NCBI GenBank assembly: GCA_024692185.1
Contig: JAILMV010000179.1
Location: 1-35,494, forward strand
Source of the DNA: Bacteroidales bacterium
GTDB lineage: Bacteria; Bacteroidota; Bacteroidia; Bacteroidales; UBA932
Direction: 5' to 3'
Length of the DNA stretch: 35,494 nt
In this document: positions 9,037-17,420 of the stretch, in pieces
Layout of the letters: each line of letters opens with the position of its first letter
How positions within the stretch are numbered: position 1 is the stretch's first letter
Position numbers and translations under genes: made by a program
Notes under the pieces: generated by a model
Database searches by the model: none
Seen by the model: only the letters and a program-made list of their open reading frames with translations
Told to the model about the DNA's origin: nothing

Positions 9037-9044
9037 TATCTTTG
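9037..9044 (+). promoter_or_regulatory. -7 promoter box TATCTTTG at the engB start
   Basis: TATCTTTG exactly matches TAnnTTTG and ends 4 nt before the engB ATG at 9049. No TTTG lies at the proper 19-21 nt spacing; the nearest is 14 nt upstream at 9019-9022. If used, transcription would start at or very near the start codon, giving a leaderless or almost leaderless mRNA. Confidence 0.5.
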
Positions 9045-9048
9045 TGCT

Positions 9049-9645
9049 ATGAAGATAACGGATGCAAAGTTCGCCGGCAGCTGCACAAGGGTTTCCTCAA
9101 AACCCGGTCGTCGGTTGCCCGAATTTGCTTTCATCGGGAGGTCGAATGTGGGCAAGAGTTCGCTCATCAACATGCTCACGGGCAACGGACGTCTGGCAAT
9201 GACTTCCTCCACCCCTGGCAAGACCAAGCTCATAAATCACTTCCTGATCAATGACAGTTGGTATCTGGTCGATCTTCCTGGCTACGGCTACGCAAGGATG
9301 GGCCGCGACTCACGCGACGAGCTCCAGAAGATAATCAGCGACTACATCCTTTCTTCCGAAGAGCTGGTCTGCCTTTTCGTGCTGGTGGACTCCCGCCACG
9401 ACATCATGCGTTCCGACCTTGATTTCCTGGCAGGCCTCGGAGAGAACGGAGTGCCCTTCGCAATCATCTTCACCAAATGCGACAAGCAGAGCGCCACTGC
9501 TACGGCTGCCCAGATAGAGAAGGATAAGGAACTCCTTCTCCGCGAATGGGAGGAGCTGCCCCCTATGTTCACCAGCTCATCCGCCAAGAAGACGGGTCGG
9601 GAGCAGATACTGGATTACATTGAATCCTTATTGTCAGTCAAATAG
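9049..9645 (+). CDS. engB: Ribosome-biogenesis GTPase YihA/YsxC (EngB)
   Basis: TRAFAC-class GTPase needed for 50S subunit assembly. It has 198 residues from the ATG at 9049. Motifs are G1 GRSNVGKSS (30-38), switch TPGKT, G3 DLPGYGYA, G4 FTKCDK and G5 SSSAKKTG. An in-frame start at 9022 would add nine residues unlike the family; MKITDAKF is the usual type of N-terminus, so 9049 is preferred. It begins a long run of tightly packed plus-strand genes, with 3 nt separating it from prs. Confidence 0.95.
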   Translation: MKITDAKFAGSCTRVSSKPGRRLPEFAFIGRSNVGKSSLINMLTGNGRLAMTSSTPGKTKLINHFLINDSWYLVDLPGYGYARMGRDSRDELQKIISDYILSSEELVCLFVLVDSRHDIMRSDLDFLAGLGENGVPFAIIFTKCDKQSATATAAQIEKDKELLLREWEELPPMFTSSSAKKTGREQILDYIESLLSVK

Positions 9646-9648
9646 AAT

Positions 9649-10638
9649 ATGCAACACGAACACAGAATGTTGGTTTTCAGCTGCAAAGCCTCAGAGGCCT
9701 TTGCACGGGAAGTAGTTAAGTATCTTCAGGATACGGGCGGAGCCGATGGCGAGCACATCGAGCTCGGAGCTCTCGAAGTCGACAAGTTCAGCGACGGAGA
9801 GTTTCAGCCCTCTTATCGCGACAGCGTCCGCGGAGCGACGGTGTTTCTTATCCAGAGCACCTTCCCCCCTGCAGATAATCTGATGGAACTTCTTCTCTGC
9901 ATCGATGCCGCCAAGCGCGCTTCTGCCGACAAGGTTATTGCAGTTATCCCTTATTTCGGATGGGCCCGTCAGGACCGCAAGGACCGCCCCCGCGTCAGCA
10001 TCGGGGCTAAACTGGTAGCCAATCTGCTCCGCGCAGCAGGCGCCGACCGCGTGATGACCTGCGATCTCCACGCAGATCAGATTCAGGGCTTCTTCGATAT
10101 CCCCGTGGACCACATCTACGCCAGCGGAGTGTTCGTGAAGGCCATCTCCGAATCAATGAAGTTCAAGGACCTGGCCATCGCAGCTCCCGATATGGGTGGC
10201 GCAAAGCGTGCCAACGCCTATTCCAAGTTCTTCAGCCAGCGCAGGGACTGCCCCGTGATCATCTGCCACAAGACCCGCGAGCGTGCCAACGTAGTGGCAG
10301 AAATCAAAGCAATCGGCGATGCCGATGGTAAGGATGTGGTCATAGTGGACGATATGATAGATACCGCCGGCACCCTCTGCAAGGCTGCCGATGTGCTCAA
10401 GAAACTCGGCGCAAAGACGGTCAGGGCCTGTGCAAGCCACGGCGTCCTCTCAGGCAATGCCATCCAGAGGATAGAGGATTCCGCCCTCGACGAGGTCTTC
10501 ATCACCGATACCATCCCTCATCCCGAGCTGGATCCCAACGGAAAGATCACCGTGCTCAGCATAGCTCCCGTATTCGCCAATATAATGCGCAGGGTCTATA
10601 TGTACGAGCCCGTAAGTCCTGAATTCGAAATCAAATAG
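9649..10638 (+). CDS. prs: Ribose-phosphate pyrophosphokinase (PRPP synthetase)
   Basis: Makes phosphoribosyl pyrophosphate from ribose-5-phosphate and ATP for nucleotide, histidine, tryptophan and NAD synthesis. It has 329 residues. Visible motifs are DKFSDGEF near the N-terminus, the ATP-binding ARQDRKDRPR region, CDLHADQIQGFFD, and the PRPP-binding loop VIVDDMIDTAGT with D234-D235. The C-terminal segment TVLSIAPVFANIMRR is typical. The first ATG (9649) is used; M7 is a possible alternative. Two nucleotides separate it from the small membrane protein gene. Confidence 0.96.
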   Translation: MQHEHRMLVFSCKASEAFAREVVKYLQDTGGADGEHIELGALEVDKFSDGEFQPSYRDSVRGATVFLIQSTFPPADNLMELLLCIDAAKRASADKVIAVIPYFGWARQDRKDRPRVSIGAKLVANLLRAAGADRVMTCDLHADQIQGFFDIPVDHIYASGVFVKAISESMKFKDLAIAAPDMGGAKRANAYSKFFSQRRDCPVIICHKTRERANVVAEIKAIGDADGKDVVIVDDMIDTAGTLCKAADVLKKLGAKTVRACASHGVLSGNAIQRIEDSALDEVFITDTIPHPELDPNGKITVLSIAPVFANIMRRVYMYEPVSPEFEIK

Positions 10639-10640
10639 TC

Positions 10641-10871
10641 ATGAAGGTTTTTCTTGCTGCCATACTCCTTGTCGGAATCTGCGTCCTGCTCCTCAGCGTG
10701 GGGATCTTGATGAAACGCGGCTTCCCCCAATACGACGTTGGCAGCAACGAAAAGCTGAAAGCCCGCGGAATCACCTGCTACAAGGACGAGGACGCGAAAC
10801 TTCACCAACCCAAGGTCTGTTCCGGGAATTTTTCGGACGCCTGCAAGGATTGTAATCTCTACAAAACATGA
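10641..10871 (+). CDS. Small single-pass membrane protein with a Cys-rich tail
   Basis: A 76-residue protein with one N-terminal hydrophobic segment (about residues 4-23) and a short polar tail holding cysteines C46, C60, C68 and C71, the last two as a CxxC pair, plus H55. A segment [19 protein letters not shown] recalls short conserved Bacteroidota proteins of unknown function that share an 'x-V-x-x-N-x-x-L-x-x-x-G-I-x-C' core. That resemblance is from memory. Placement between prs and der, with a 4-bp overlap into der, makes it a real gene. The cysteine set could bind a metal or form disulfides, but nothing proves either. Confidence 0.8.
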   Translation: MKVFLAAILLVGICVLLLSVGILMKRGFPQYDVGSNEKLKARGITCYKDEDAKLHQPKVCSGNFSDACKDCNLYKT

Positions 10872-12178
10872 ACGGATTAGTAGCTATAGTAGGCCGGCCT
10901 AATGTCGGCAAATCTACCCTCTTCAACCGCCTGGTGGGAATGCGCCAGGCGATTGTTGACGATACTGCGGGTGTGACCCGCGACCGCCATTACGGCAAAA
11001 GCGACTGGAACGGCCGCGAATTTTCGGTGGTTGACACGGGAGGCTATACCTCCAACTCGGACGACATCTTCGAGGCAGCCATTCGTTCGCAGGTGCAGAT
11101 TGCCATCGAAGAAGCGGACGTAGTTCTCTTCATGGTGGAGGCCGCCACCGGCATCACCGACTACGATTCCGAGATAGCCGACGTGCTGCGCCGTTCCCGC
11201 AAACCTGTGATCCTCTGCGTCAACAAGGTGGATTCCGGGGAAAAGATGTACGATGCCTATGAGTTCTACAGCCTCGGCCTGGGAGAGGTCTATAGCATCT
11301 CCGCAGCCAACGGAAGCGGCACAGGTGACCTGCTGGACGCCGTGGTTAAGGCCCTTCCCGAGGAGACCGAGACCGTTGATCCCTATGCCGGCCTTCCCCG
11401 CATCGCAATCGTGGGCAAGCCTAACGTGGGCAAATCCTCCATCACAAACGCCCTGCTGGGCGAGGAGCGCAACATAGTGACCCCCATCGCCGGTACCACC
11501 CGCGATTCCATCGAGACCCACTACAACAAGTTCGGTCATGAGTTCATGCTGGTCGATACCGCCGGTATCCGCCGCAAGGGCAAAGTGAACGAGGACCTGG
11601 AATTCTACTCCGTGATGCGTTCCATCCGTGCCATCGAGCACAGCGACGTGTGCGTGCTGATGATCGACGCCACCACCGGAATGGAGGCCCAGGACATGAA
11701 TATCTTCAACCTTATCCTGCGCAACCGCAAGGCCTGTGTGCTGGTGGTCAACAAATGGGACCTTTTCGTGAAGGATTCCCAGACCCTCAAGGAGTACACG
11801 GATTCCCTCAAGTCCAGGCTGGCTCCCTTCGACGACGTGCCCATCATCTTTACCTCCGTGGTCAAGATGCAGCGCATCCAGGACGTGCTGGACGCCGTTT
11901 CCGAGGTCTATGCCAACTATAGCCAGAAGATTCCTACGGCCCGCCTGAACGAGGCCCTGCTGCCCATCATCGAGGAGACCCCTCCTCCGGCTTGGAAGGG
12001 AAAATACGTCAAGATCAAGTACATTACCCAGCTGCCTACGAAGTTCCCTTCGTTCGCATTCTTCTGCAATCTTCCGCAGTACATCAAGGAGCCTTACAAA
12101 CGCTTCCTCGAGAATCAGCTGCGCAAGAACTTCAACCTGACCGGATGCCCGGTGCAGATTTATTGCCGTCAGAAGTAG
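10868..12178 (+). CDS. der: Double-domain ribosome GTPase Der (EngA)
   Basis: Essential GTPase acting in 50S ribosomal subunit maturation. It has 436 residues: GTPase domain 1 with GRPNVGKST (9-17), DTGG and NKVD; domain 2 with GKPNVGKSS (183-191), [10 protein letters not shown] and NKWD; and a C-terminal KH-like domain (about 350-436, [22 protein letters not shown]). Two tandem G domains are unique to this family. The start overlaps the small membrane gene by 4 bp; 6 nt separate it from xseA. Confidence 0.97.
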   Translation: MNGLVAIVGRPNVGKSTLFNRLVGMRQAIVDDTAGVTRDRHYGKSDWNGREFSVVDTGGYTSNSDDIFEAAIRSQVQIAIEEADVVLFMVEAATGITDYDSEIADVLRRSRKPVILCVNKVDSGEKMYDAYEFYSLGLGEVYSISAANGSGTGDLLDAVVKALPEETETVDPYAGLPRIAIVGKPNVGKSSITNALLGEERNIVTPIAGTTRDSIETHYNKFGHEFMLVDTAGIRRKGKVNEDLEFYSVMRSIRAIEHSDVCVLMIDATTGMEAQDMNIFNLILRNRKACVLVVNKWDLFVKDSQTLKEYTDSLKSRLAPFDDVPIIFTSVVKMQRIQDVLDAVSEVYANYSQKIPTARLNEALLPIIEETPPPAWKGKYVKIKYITQLPTKFPSFAFFCNLPQYIKEPYKRFLENQLRKNFNLTGCPVQIYCRQK

Positions 12179-12184
12179 TTTCCT

Positions 12185-13291
12185 ATGTCTGCAGTGGATG
12201 AAATATCCCTGCTGGAACTGCAGGAAATGATCCGGGATGGCGTAGAAAGCGCCGTTCCGGACAAACTGTGGGTAAAGGCGGAGGTGGCATCCATCCAGGC
12301 CAGGAGCAACGGACATTGCTATCTGGAACTCTCCCAGTCCGAGGACGGGAGATTGCTCGCCAAGGCCCGTGCGGTCATCTGGAAGGGCATCTGGTTCGCC
12401 CTGCGCAAATATTTCTCCGAGGCCACCGGTAGCGAGCTCGCCGCCGGAATGCAGATACTTGCCCGGGTTCAGGCCAACTACAGCGAACTCTACGGCCTCA
12501 CCCTGGTCATCGACGAACTCGAGCCCCAGTTCACCCTCGGAGCGGCTGAGCTGGAGAAGCGCAAGACCATCGCCCGCCTCGAAGAGGAGGGGCTGATGGA
12601 GAAGCAGAAAGAGCTTTCCCTGCCGGATCTGCCCTATTCCCTGGCGGTCATCTCCGCCTCCGACGCCGCAGGCTTCGGGGACTTCTGCAGACATCTGCAG
12701 GAGAATGAATTTGGCTTCAAGTTCCGGGTAGATCTCTTTCCGGCCCTGATGCAGGGGGAGAGCGCGCCCGAGAGCATCGTGGACGCCCTGCAGGCCATAG
12801 AGGCCGCGGGAGGCTACGATGCCGCCCTGATACTCAGGGGAGGCGGTTCCCGTCTGGACCTTGCCTGCTTCGACGATTATGGCCTGGCCTTCGCCATCGC
12901 CAATTGTTCCCTGCCGGTCGTAACCGCAATCGGGCACGACCGAGACTTCAGCGTCGCCGATATGGTGGCGTACGACTATGTAAAGACTCCTACGGCCCTG
13001 GCGGACCTCTTCATCGACTGTTTCGCCGCCGAGGACGAACGCATCAGCGCCTTCAGCACCCGACTGCGCCTGGCCATCTCCGGGAAGATCTCTTCGATGG
13101 AAAACGCGGTCAGCATGCTGGAGCAGCGCATCAAGGCCGCCGACCCCAGGAACATACTGAAGCGCGGCTATTCACTGGTCACCGACGAGGCCGGAGTGGT
13201 GCTTAACTCCGCTTCCAAACTCCGCCCGGGGCAGAAGCTGAACATTCTCTTCGCCGACGGCTCCGTGCAGGCTCAAATTGTTGACTTATGA
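12185..13291 (+). CDS. xseA: Exodeoxyribonuclease VII large subunit
   Basis: Catalytic subunit of exonuclease VII, which degrades single-stranded DNA processively from either end. It has 368 residues: N-terminal OB fold (about 10-105, with KAVIWKGIWFALRKYF-like sequence), the catalytic core with SASDAAGFGDF, LILRGGGSRLDL and AIGHDRDFSVADMVA, a short coiled-coil region, and the C-terminal RGYSLVTDE segment. It is shorter than the roughly 400-450 residues of E. coli-type proteins, mainly in the coiled coil that docks small subunits; this fits the small XseB. It overlaps xseB by 4 bp. Confidence 0.94.
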   Translation: MSAVDEISLLELQEMIRDGVESAVPDKLWVKAEVASIQARSNGHCYLELSQSEDGRLLAKARAVIWKGIWFALRKYFSEATGSELAAGMQILARVQANYSELYGLTLVIDELEPQFTLGAAELEKRKTIARLEEEGLMEKQKELSLPDLPYSLAVISASDAAGFGDFCRHLQENEFGFKFRVDLFPALMQGESAPESIVDALQAIEAAGGYDAALILRGGGSRLDLACFDDYGLAFAIANCSLPVVTAIGHDRDFSVADMVAYDYVKTPTALADLFIDCFAAEDERISAFSTRLRLAISGKISSMENAVSMLEQRIKAADPRNILKRGYSLVTDEAGVVLNSASKLRPGQKLNILFADGSVQAQIVDL

Positions 13292-13473
13292 AAGAAGAAT
13301 TCGACTATAAAAAGGCCCTGGAAGAGCTTGAGGCCATCGCTAAGAAGGTAGAAGACCCTGCGACGGCCCTGGGGGACATCGACAAGATGATAGCCCGTTC
13401 CGACGCCCTCATTGCATCCTGCCGCGAGTATCTCCGTACCGTGCGGGAAAACCTGGAATCGATGCAGCAATGA
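13288..13473 (+). CDS. xseB: Exodeoxyribonuclease VII small subunit
   Basis: A 61-residue helical protein (FDYKKALEELEAIAKKVEDP...) matching the two-helix exonuclease VII small subunit, several copies of which wrap the large subunit's coiled coil. It overlaps xseA upstream and glgB downstream by 4 bp each, so its synthesis is likely coupled to both neighbours. It is slightly shorter than the common 65-80 residues. Confidence 0.9.
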   Translation: MKEEFDYKKALEELEAIAKKVEDPATALGDIDKMIARSDALIASCREYLRTVRENLESMQQ

Positions 13474-15473
13474 AAACTAAGAAGATATACCAGAGCGATC
13501 CTTGGCTGGAGCCCTTCAAAGGCGCCATCGAAAGGAGGAACGAAAGGCTTAGGGACGAGATTGCCCATATCCAGGGGAAGCGTCCCAGCCTGTCCGACGG
13601 CATAAACAACCATCTCTACTACGGCCTCCACAAGACTGCGGAGGGCTGGGTGTTCCGTGAGTGGGCCCCGAACGCCACCCGAATCTACCTGATAGGCCAG
13701 TTCAACAACTGGAAGAAGGCCGAAGCCTGGGCCCTCAGCCCCATAGGGAACGGCAACTGGGAAATCAAGCTCCCGGCCATGTTCCTGCGCCACGGCGAGC
13801 TCTACAAACTCTTCGTGGAATGGCCCGGAGGCGGGGCCGAAAGGATTCCCGCATACGCCACCAGGGTGGTCCAGGACCCCGATACCAAGGTGTTCAGCGC
13901 CCAGGTCTGGGACGTGGCTCCCTACGAGTGGAAGCACCGCAAGGCAGGCAAGCGCCCCAACCCCCTCATCTACGAATGCCACATAGGAATGAGCTCCGAG
14001 AAGGAGACGGTGGCATCTTTCGACGATTTCCGCACCCAGGTACTTCCCAGGGTGCACAAGCTGGGCTATGACGTGCTGCAGATAATGGCCCTGCAGGAGC
14101 ATCCCTACTACGGCTCCTTCGGCTATCAGGTCAGCAACTTCTTCGCGCTCAGCTCCCGCTTCGGCACTCCAGAGCAGTTCAAGGCCCTGGTGGACGAGGC
14201 CCATGCCCGCGGAATAGCCGTCATAATGGACATAGTGCATTCCCACGCAGTATCCAACGAAATCGAAGGCCTCGGCCGCCTGGACGGCAGGGAGGACCTC
14301 TACTTCTATCCGGGAGATGCCGGGCATCATCCCGCCTGGGGCTCCCGCTGTTTCGATTATGGCAAGGACGCGGTCAAATACTTCCTCCTTTCCAACTGCA
14401 AGTACTGGATGGAAGAGTACCATCTGGACGGTTTCCGCTTCGACGGAGTGACCTCGATGCTCTACTGGGACCACGGTCTGGGAACGGACTTCGGCAACTA
14501 CGACATCTACTTCGGACAGGGCGTGGACGAGAATGCGGTGGCCTATCTGGGGCTGGCGAACACCCTCATCCACGAGATTGATCCGGACGCCATAACCATC
14601 GCGGAAGATGTTAGCGGAATGCCCGGTCTGGCAGCGCCCATCAAGGCCGGCGGAGTCGGATTCGACTTCCGTATGGCAATGGGAATCGCCGACCACTGGA
14701 TCAAATGGATCAAGGAGAAGAGCGACGAGCAGTGGAGTCCCGGGGAGATCTGGTACGAACTCACCAACAAGCGTGCGGACGAGAAGACAGTCAGCTATGC
14801 GGAATGCCACGACCAGGCCCTGGTGGGGGACAAGACCATCATCTTCCGCCTGATCGACAAGGAGATGTACTTCTCGATGGATAAGGGTAAGCAGAACCTC
14901 ACTGTGGAGAGGGGAGTGGCCCTGCACAAGATGATACGCCTGGTCACTGCCGCCACTGCCGGGGATGGATACCTGAACTTCATGGGCAACGAATTCGGCC
15001 ATCCGGAGTGGATAGACTTCCCCAGGGAGGGAAATAACTGGAGTTATTCCCACGCCCGCAGGCTGTGGTCGATAGCCGACGATGACAAGCTTCTGTACAA
15101 GGGGCTTGAGCTTTTCGACCGCGATATGGTGCAGTTCATCCGCAAAAACAGACTGCTCAGCGATAAACCCGTGCTGCTCACCGCCGACGAGCAGAAGGGA
15201 ATACTCGTTTTCCTACGGAAAAATTGTATCTTTGCATTGAATTTCAACCCGACAAGCTCCTTCGGAGACTACGGTTTTTCGGCACCGGAAGGCAAATACG
15301 AACTAGTGTTCAGCACCGACGATGCCCTATACAACGGACAAGGCAGACTCTCGGCCGCGGAAACGCACTTCAGCATGGATGCTAAGTGCCCCAATGGCAA
15401 TCAGGAGTTTGACCATACTTTGTACCTGTATCTGCCAAGCAGATGCGCTGTCGTGTTGAAAAAAACAAAATAG
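13470..15473 (+). CDS. glgB: 1,4-alpha-glucan branching enzyme (GH13_8 type)
   Basis: Cuts alpha-1,4 glucan chains and rejoins them as alpha-1,6 branches in glycogen. It has 667 residues: N-terminal CBM48 beta-sandwich (about 45-145, FREWAPNATRIYLIGQFNNW), a GH13 barrel and a C-terminal beta domain. Catalytic residues are nucleophile D325 (GFRFDGVTSM), acid/base E379 (TIAEDVSG) and stabiliser D448 (AECHDQALVGDK). The short N-terminus and these motifs resemble the eukaryote-like GH13_8 group common in Bacteroidota. It overlaps xseB by 4 bp. Codon choice changes abruptly near 15210-15240 (CTA, CGG, TGT, TTT, TTG), where a promoter-like TATCTTTG occurs. Confidence 0.96.
   Translation: MKTKKIYQSDPWLEPFKGAIERRNERLRDEIAHIQGKRPSLSDGINNHLYYGLHKTAEGWVFREWAPNATRIYLIGQFNNWKKAEAWALSPIGNGNWEIKLPAMFLRHGELYKLFVEWPGGGAERIPAYATRVVQDPDTKVFSAQVWDVAPYEWKHRKAGKRPNPLIYECHIGMSSEKETVASFDDFRTQVLPRVHKLGYDVLQIMALQEHPYYGSFGYQVSNFFALSSRFGTPEQFKALVDEAHARGIAVIMDIVHSHAVSNEIEGLGRLDGREDLYFYPGDAGHHPAWGSRCFDYGKDAVKYFLLSNCKYWMEEYHLDGFRFDGVTSMLYWDHGLGTDFGNYDIYFGQGVDENAVAYLGLANTLIHEIDPDAITIAEDVSGMPGLAAPIKAGGVGFDFRMAMGIADHWIKWIKEKSDEQWSPGEIWYELTNKRADEKTVSYAECHDQALVGDKTIIFRLIDKEMYFSMDKGKQNLTVERGVALHKMIRLVTAATAGDGYLNFMGNEFGHPEWIDFPREGNNWSYSHARRLWSIADDDKLLYKGLELFDRDMVQFIRKNRLLSDKPVLLTADEQKGILVFLRKNCIFALNFNPTSSFGDYGFSAPEGKYELVFSTDDALYNGQGRLSAAETHFSMDAKCPNGNQEFDHTLYLYLPSRCAVVLKKTK
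15227..15234 (+). promoter_or_regulatory. Possible internal promoter box inside glgB
   Basis: TATCTTTG matches the -7 consensus TAnnTTTG and lies in an AT-rich island within glgB coding sequence, about 240 bp before the debranching enzyme gene. There is no good TTTG at 19-21 nt; TTTT at 15208-15211 is 15 nt away. Confidence 0.35.
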
Positions 15474-15476
15474 CTT

Positions 15477-17420
15477 ATGGCGTTCTTAAAATTCAATAAA
15501 GCGGAACTCGTGAATCTCTCCTATTCCTTGAAGAGGGAGATCATCTGCGTCAACAAGACGGGAGCTTATTGCAACACCAGCATCCTGACCTGCAATACCC
15601 GCCGCTACCACGGCCTGCTCTCCGTTACCCTGGACCGTTTCGGCGGGGACAAGTACCTGCTTCTGTCCGCCATCGACGAATCCATCATCGTGAACGGCAA
15701 GCAGTTCAATCTGGGAATCCATTGCTACGGGGATATCTACGAACCCCGCGGCCATAAGTACGTGGTGGATTTCGATGCCGATCCCATCCCCTCCATCACC
15801 TACAAGGTCGGGGACATCGTCTTCCGCAAATCCCTGCTGCTCCTTTCCGACAGCGACCGCCTGCTCGTCAAATACGAACTCCTGGAGAGCCCAGCAGAGG
15901 CCGAAGTCATCTTCAAGCCTTTCCTGGCCTTCCGCAACATACACGCCCTTACCGCCAAGAACGACGAGGCCAACCAGGGCTATTCACCGGTAGAGAACGG
16001 AGCAAAGTTCCGGATGTATTCCAACTTCCCCGACCTGGTGCTCCAGCTCTCTTCGCCCTCAGCCGTCTATAAGCACAATCCCGAATGGTACTTCGGCCTT
16101 ACCTACTCCGACGAATACCGCCGCGGCTTCGATTGCAAGGAGGATCTTTTCGTGCCCGGCAGCTTCAGCCTGAAGATGGGCAAGGGGGATTCCGTGGTGA
16201 TGTCCGCATCCCTCAAGGAAGAGAACCCCGGCTACTTCAAGCGCTGCTTCGCCAGGGCCTACGAGAAAGCCCCGGTCATCGACAACTACCGCGACTTGCT
16301 TGCCAGGTGGGCGAACCTTTTCATCTGCAACCATAACGGCCGCAAGCGCGTTACCGCCGGCTTCTCCTGGATGTACACCGGACTTCTGCGCGAGACCCTC
16401 ATCTCCCTTCCCGGTCTCACCCTCTATGCCAACGGGGACACCAAGACCTTCGAGGAAGTGCTGGACAACCTGATAGCCGACGAGCAGGAACGCCTGTTCC
16501 GCCGCACCACCCAGGTCGAGGCCCCGCTGCTGCTTACCACTGCCCTGCAGAGCTACATCGACTACGGAGTATCTCCTTCGAAGGTGTGGAAGAAGTACGG
16601 CGTGATAGTGCGCGGCATACTCGAAAGCTATCTGCCCGGCTGCCGCCGCGAGGTTACCATGCATCCCAACGGCCTGCTTTGGGCCCAGATGGACAATATG
16701 GCCCTCAGCTGGATGAACGCCTACGTGAACGGAGTTCCGGTCACCGAGCGTGCCGGATACCAGGTGGAGACCAACGCCCTCTGGTACAACAGCATCTGCT
16801 TTGCGGTGGATATGGAATGCAAATACGGCTCGGCCGCTTCCTTCGTGAAAGAATGGACAGCCATACGCGACCTCGTGAAAGAGAACTTCTGCAAGACCTT
16901 CTGGAACGAGAGCAAGGGCTTCCTGGCCGACTATGTGGACAATAACGGACAGAACATGGATGTCCGTCCCAATCAGCTGATAGCCATCTGGGTCAAGAAT
17001 TCTCCTGTTGACGAAGAACTCCATCCTTCAGTTTTCAAGGTGGTGTCCGCCGAACTGGAGACTTCCAGGGGCATACGCACCCTCTCGCCCCGCGACGCCA
17101 AGTACCGCAACGTGTACGAGGGCTCGCAGGTGGACAGGGATCTGGCCTACCATCAGGGGAGCACGAGGCCCTTCCTGCTGGAGTACTATGTGTCGATAGG
17201 CTACCGCGTCATCGGTCCCAGCTTCCGCAAGAAAGCCGAATGGCTCTGCGAAGGCTTGTACGAGGACCTGAACAAGCACGGCGTGGCGGCGTTCAGCGAA
17301 CTTTACGACGGAGATCCCCCGCAGGAACCGCACGGAGCCATAGCATCTGCGCTCAGCACCGCTGCACTCCTGGCGGTCAACCATATAACTGACAAATATT
17401 CCAAGGAGGAAAAGAAATGA
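15477..17420 (+). CDS. Glycogen debranching enzyme (amylo-alpha-1,6-glucosidase family)
   Basis: Predicted to remove alpha-1,6-linked branch residues from glycogen. It has 647 residues. The N-terminal beta domain (about 1-240) shows the family pattern VNKTGAYCNTSILTCNTRRYHGLL; the C-terminal (alpha/alpha)6 domain (about 270-635) has MHPNGLLWAQMDNMALSWMNAY, DVRPNQLIAIW and QVDRDLAYHQGSTRPFLLEYY. These match the GDE_C/GH133 type found beside GT4 and GH57 genes in Bacteroidota, not the GlgX isoamylase type. The DxMALSWM stretch departs from the usual DxxxTWMD reading, so substrate preference may differ. Its last codons contain AAGGAGGA (17403-17410), a rare Shine-Dalgarno-like match 6 nt before the next ATG. 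Confidence 0.9.
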   Translation: MAFLKFNKAELVNLSYSLKREIICVNKTGAYCNTSILTCNTRRYHGLLSVTLDRFGGDKYLLLSAIDESIIVNGKQFNLGIHCYGDIYEPRGHKYVVDFDADPIPSITYKVGDIVFRKSLLLLSDSDRLLVKYELLESPAEAEVIFKPFLAFRNIHALTAKNDEANQGYSPVENGAKFRMYSNFPDLVLQLSSPSAVYKHNPEWYFGLTYSDEYRRGFDCKEDLFVPGSFSLKMGKGDSVVMSASLKEENPGYFKRCFARAYEKAPVIDNYRDLLARWANLFICNHNGRKRVTAGFSWMYTGLLRETLISLPGLTLYANGDTKTFEEVLDNLIADEQERLFRRTTQVEAPLLLTTALQSYIDYGVSPSKVWKKYGVIVRGILESYLPGCRREVTMHPNGLLWAQMDNMALSWMNAYVNGVPVTERAGYQVETNALWYNSICFAVDMECKYGSAASFVKEWTAIRDLVKENFCKTFWNESKGFLADYVDNNGQNMDVRPNQLIAIWVKNSPVDEELHPSVFKVVSAELETSRGIRTLSPRDAKYRNVYEGSQVDRDLAYHQGSTRPFLLEYYVSIGYRVIGPSFRKKAEWLCEGLYEDLNKHGVAAFSELYDGDPPQEPHGAIASALSTAALLAVNHITDKYSKEEKK

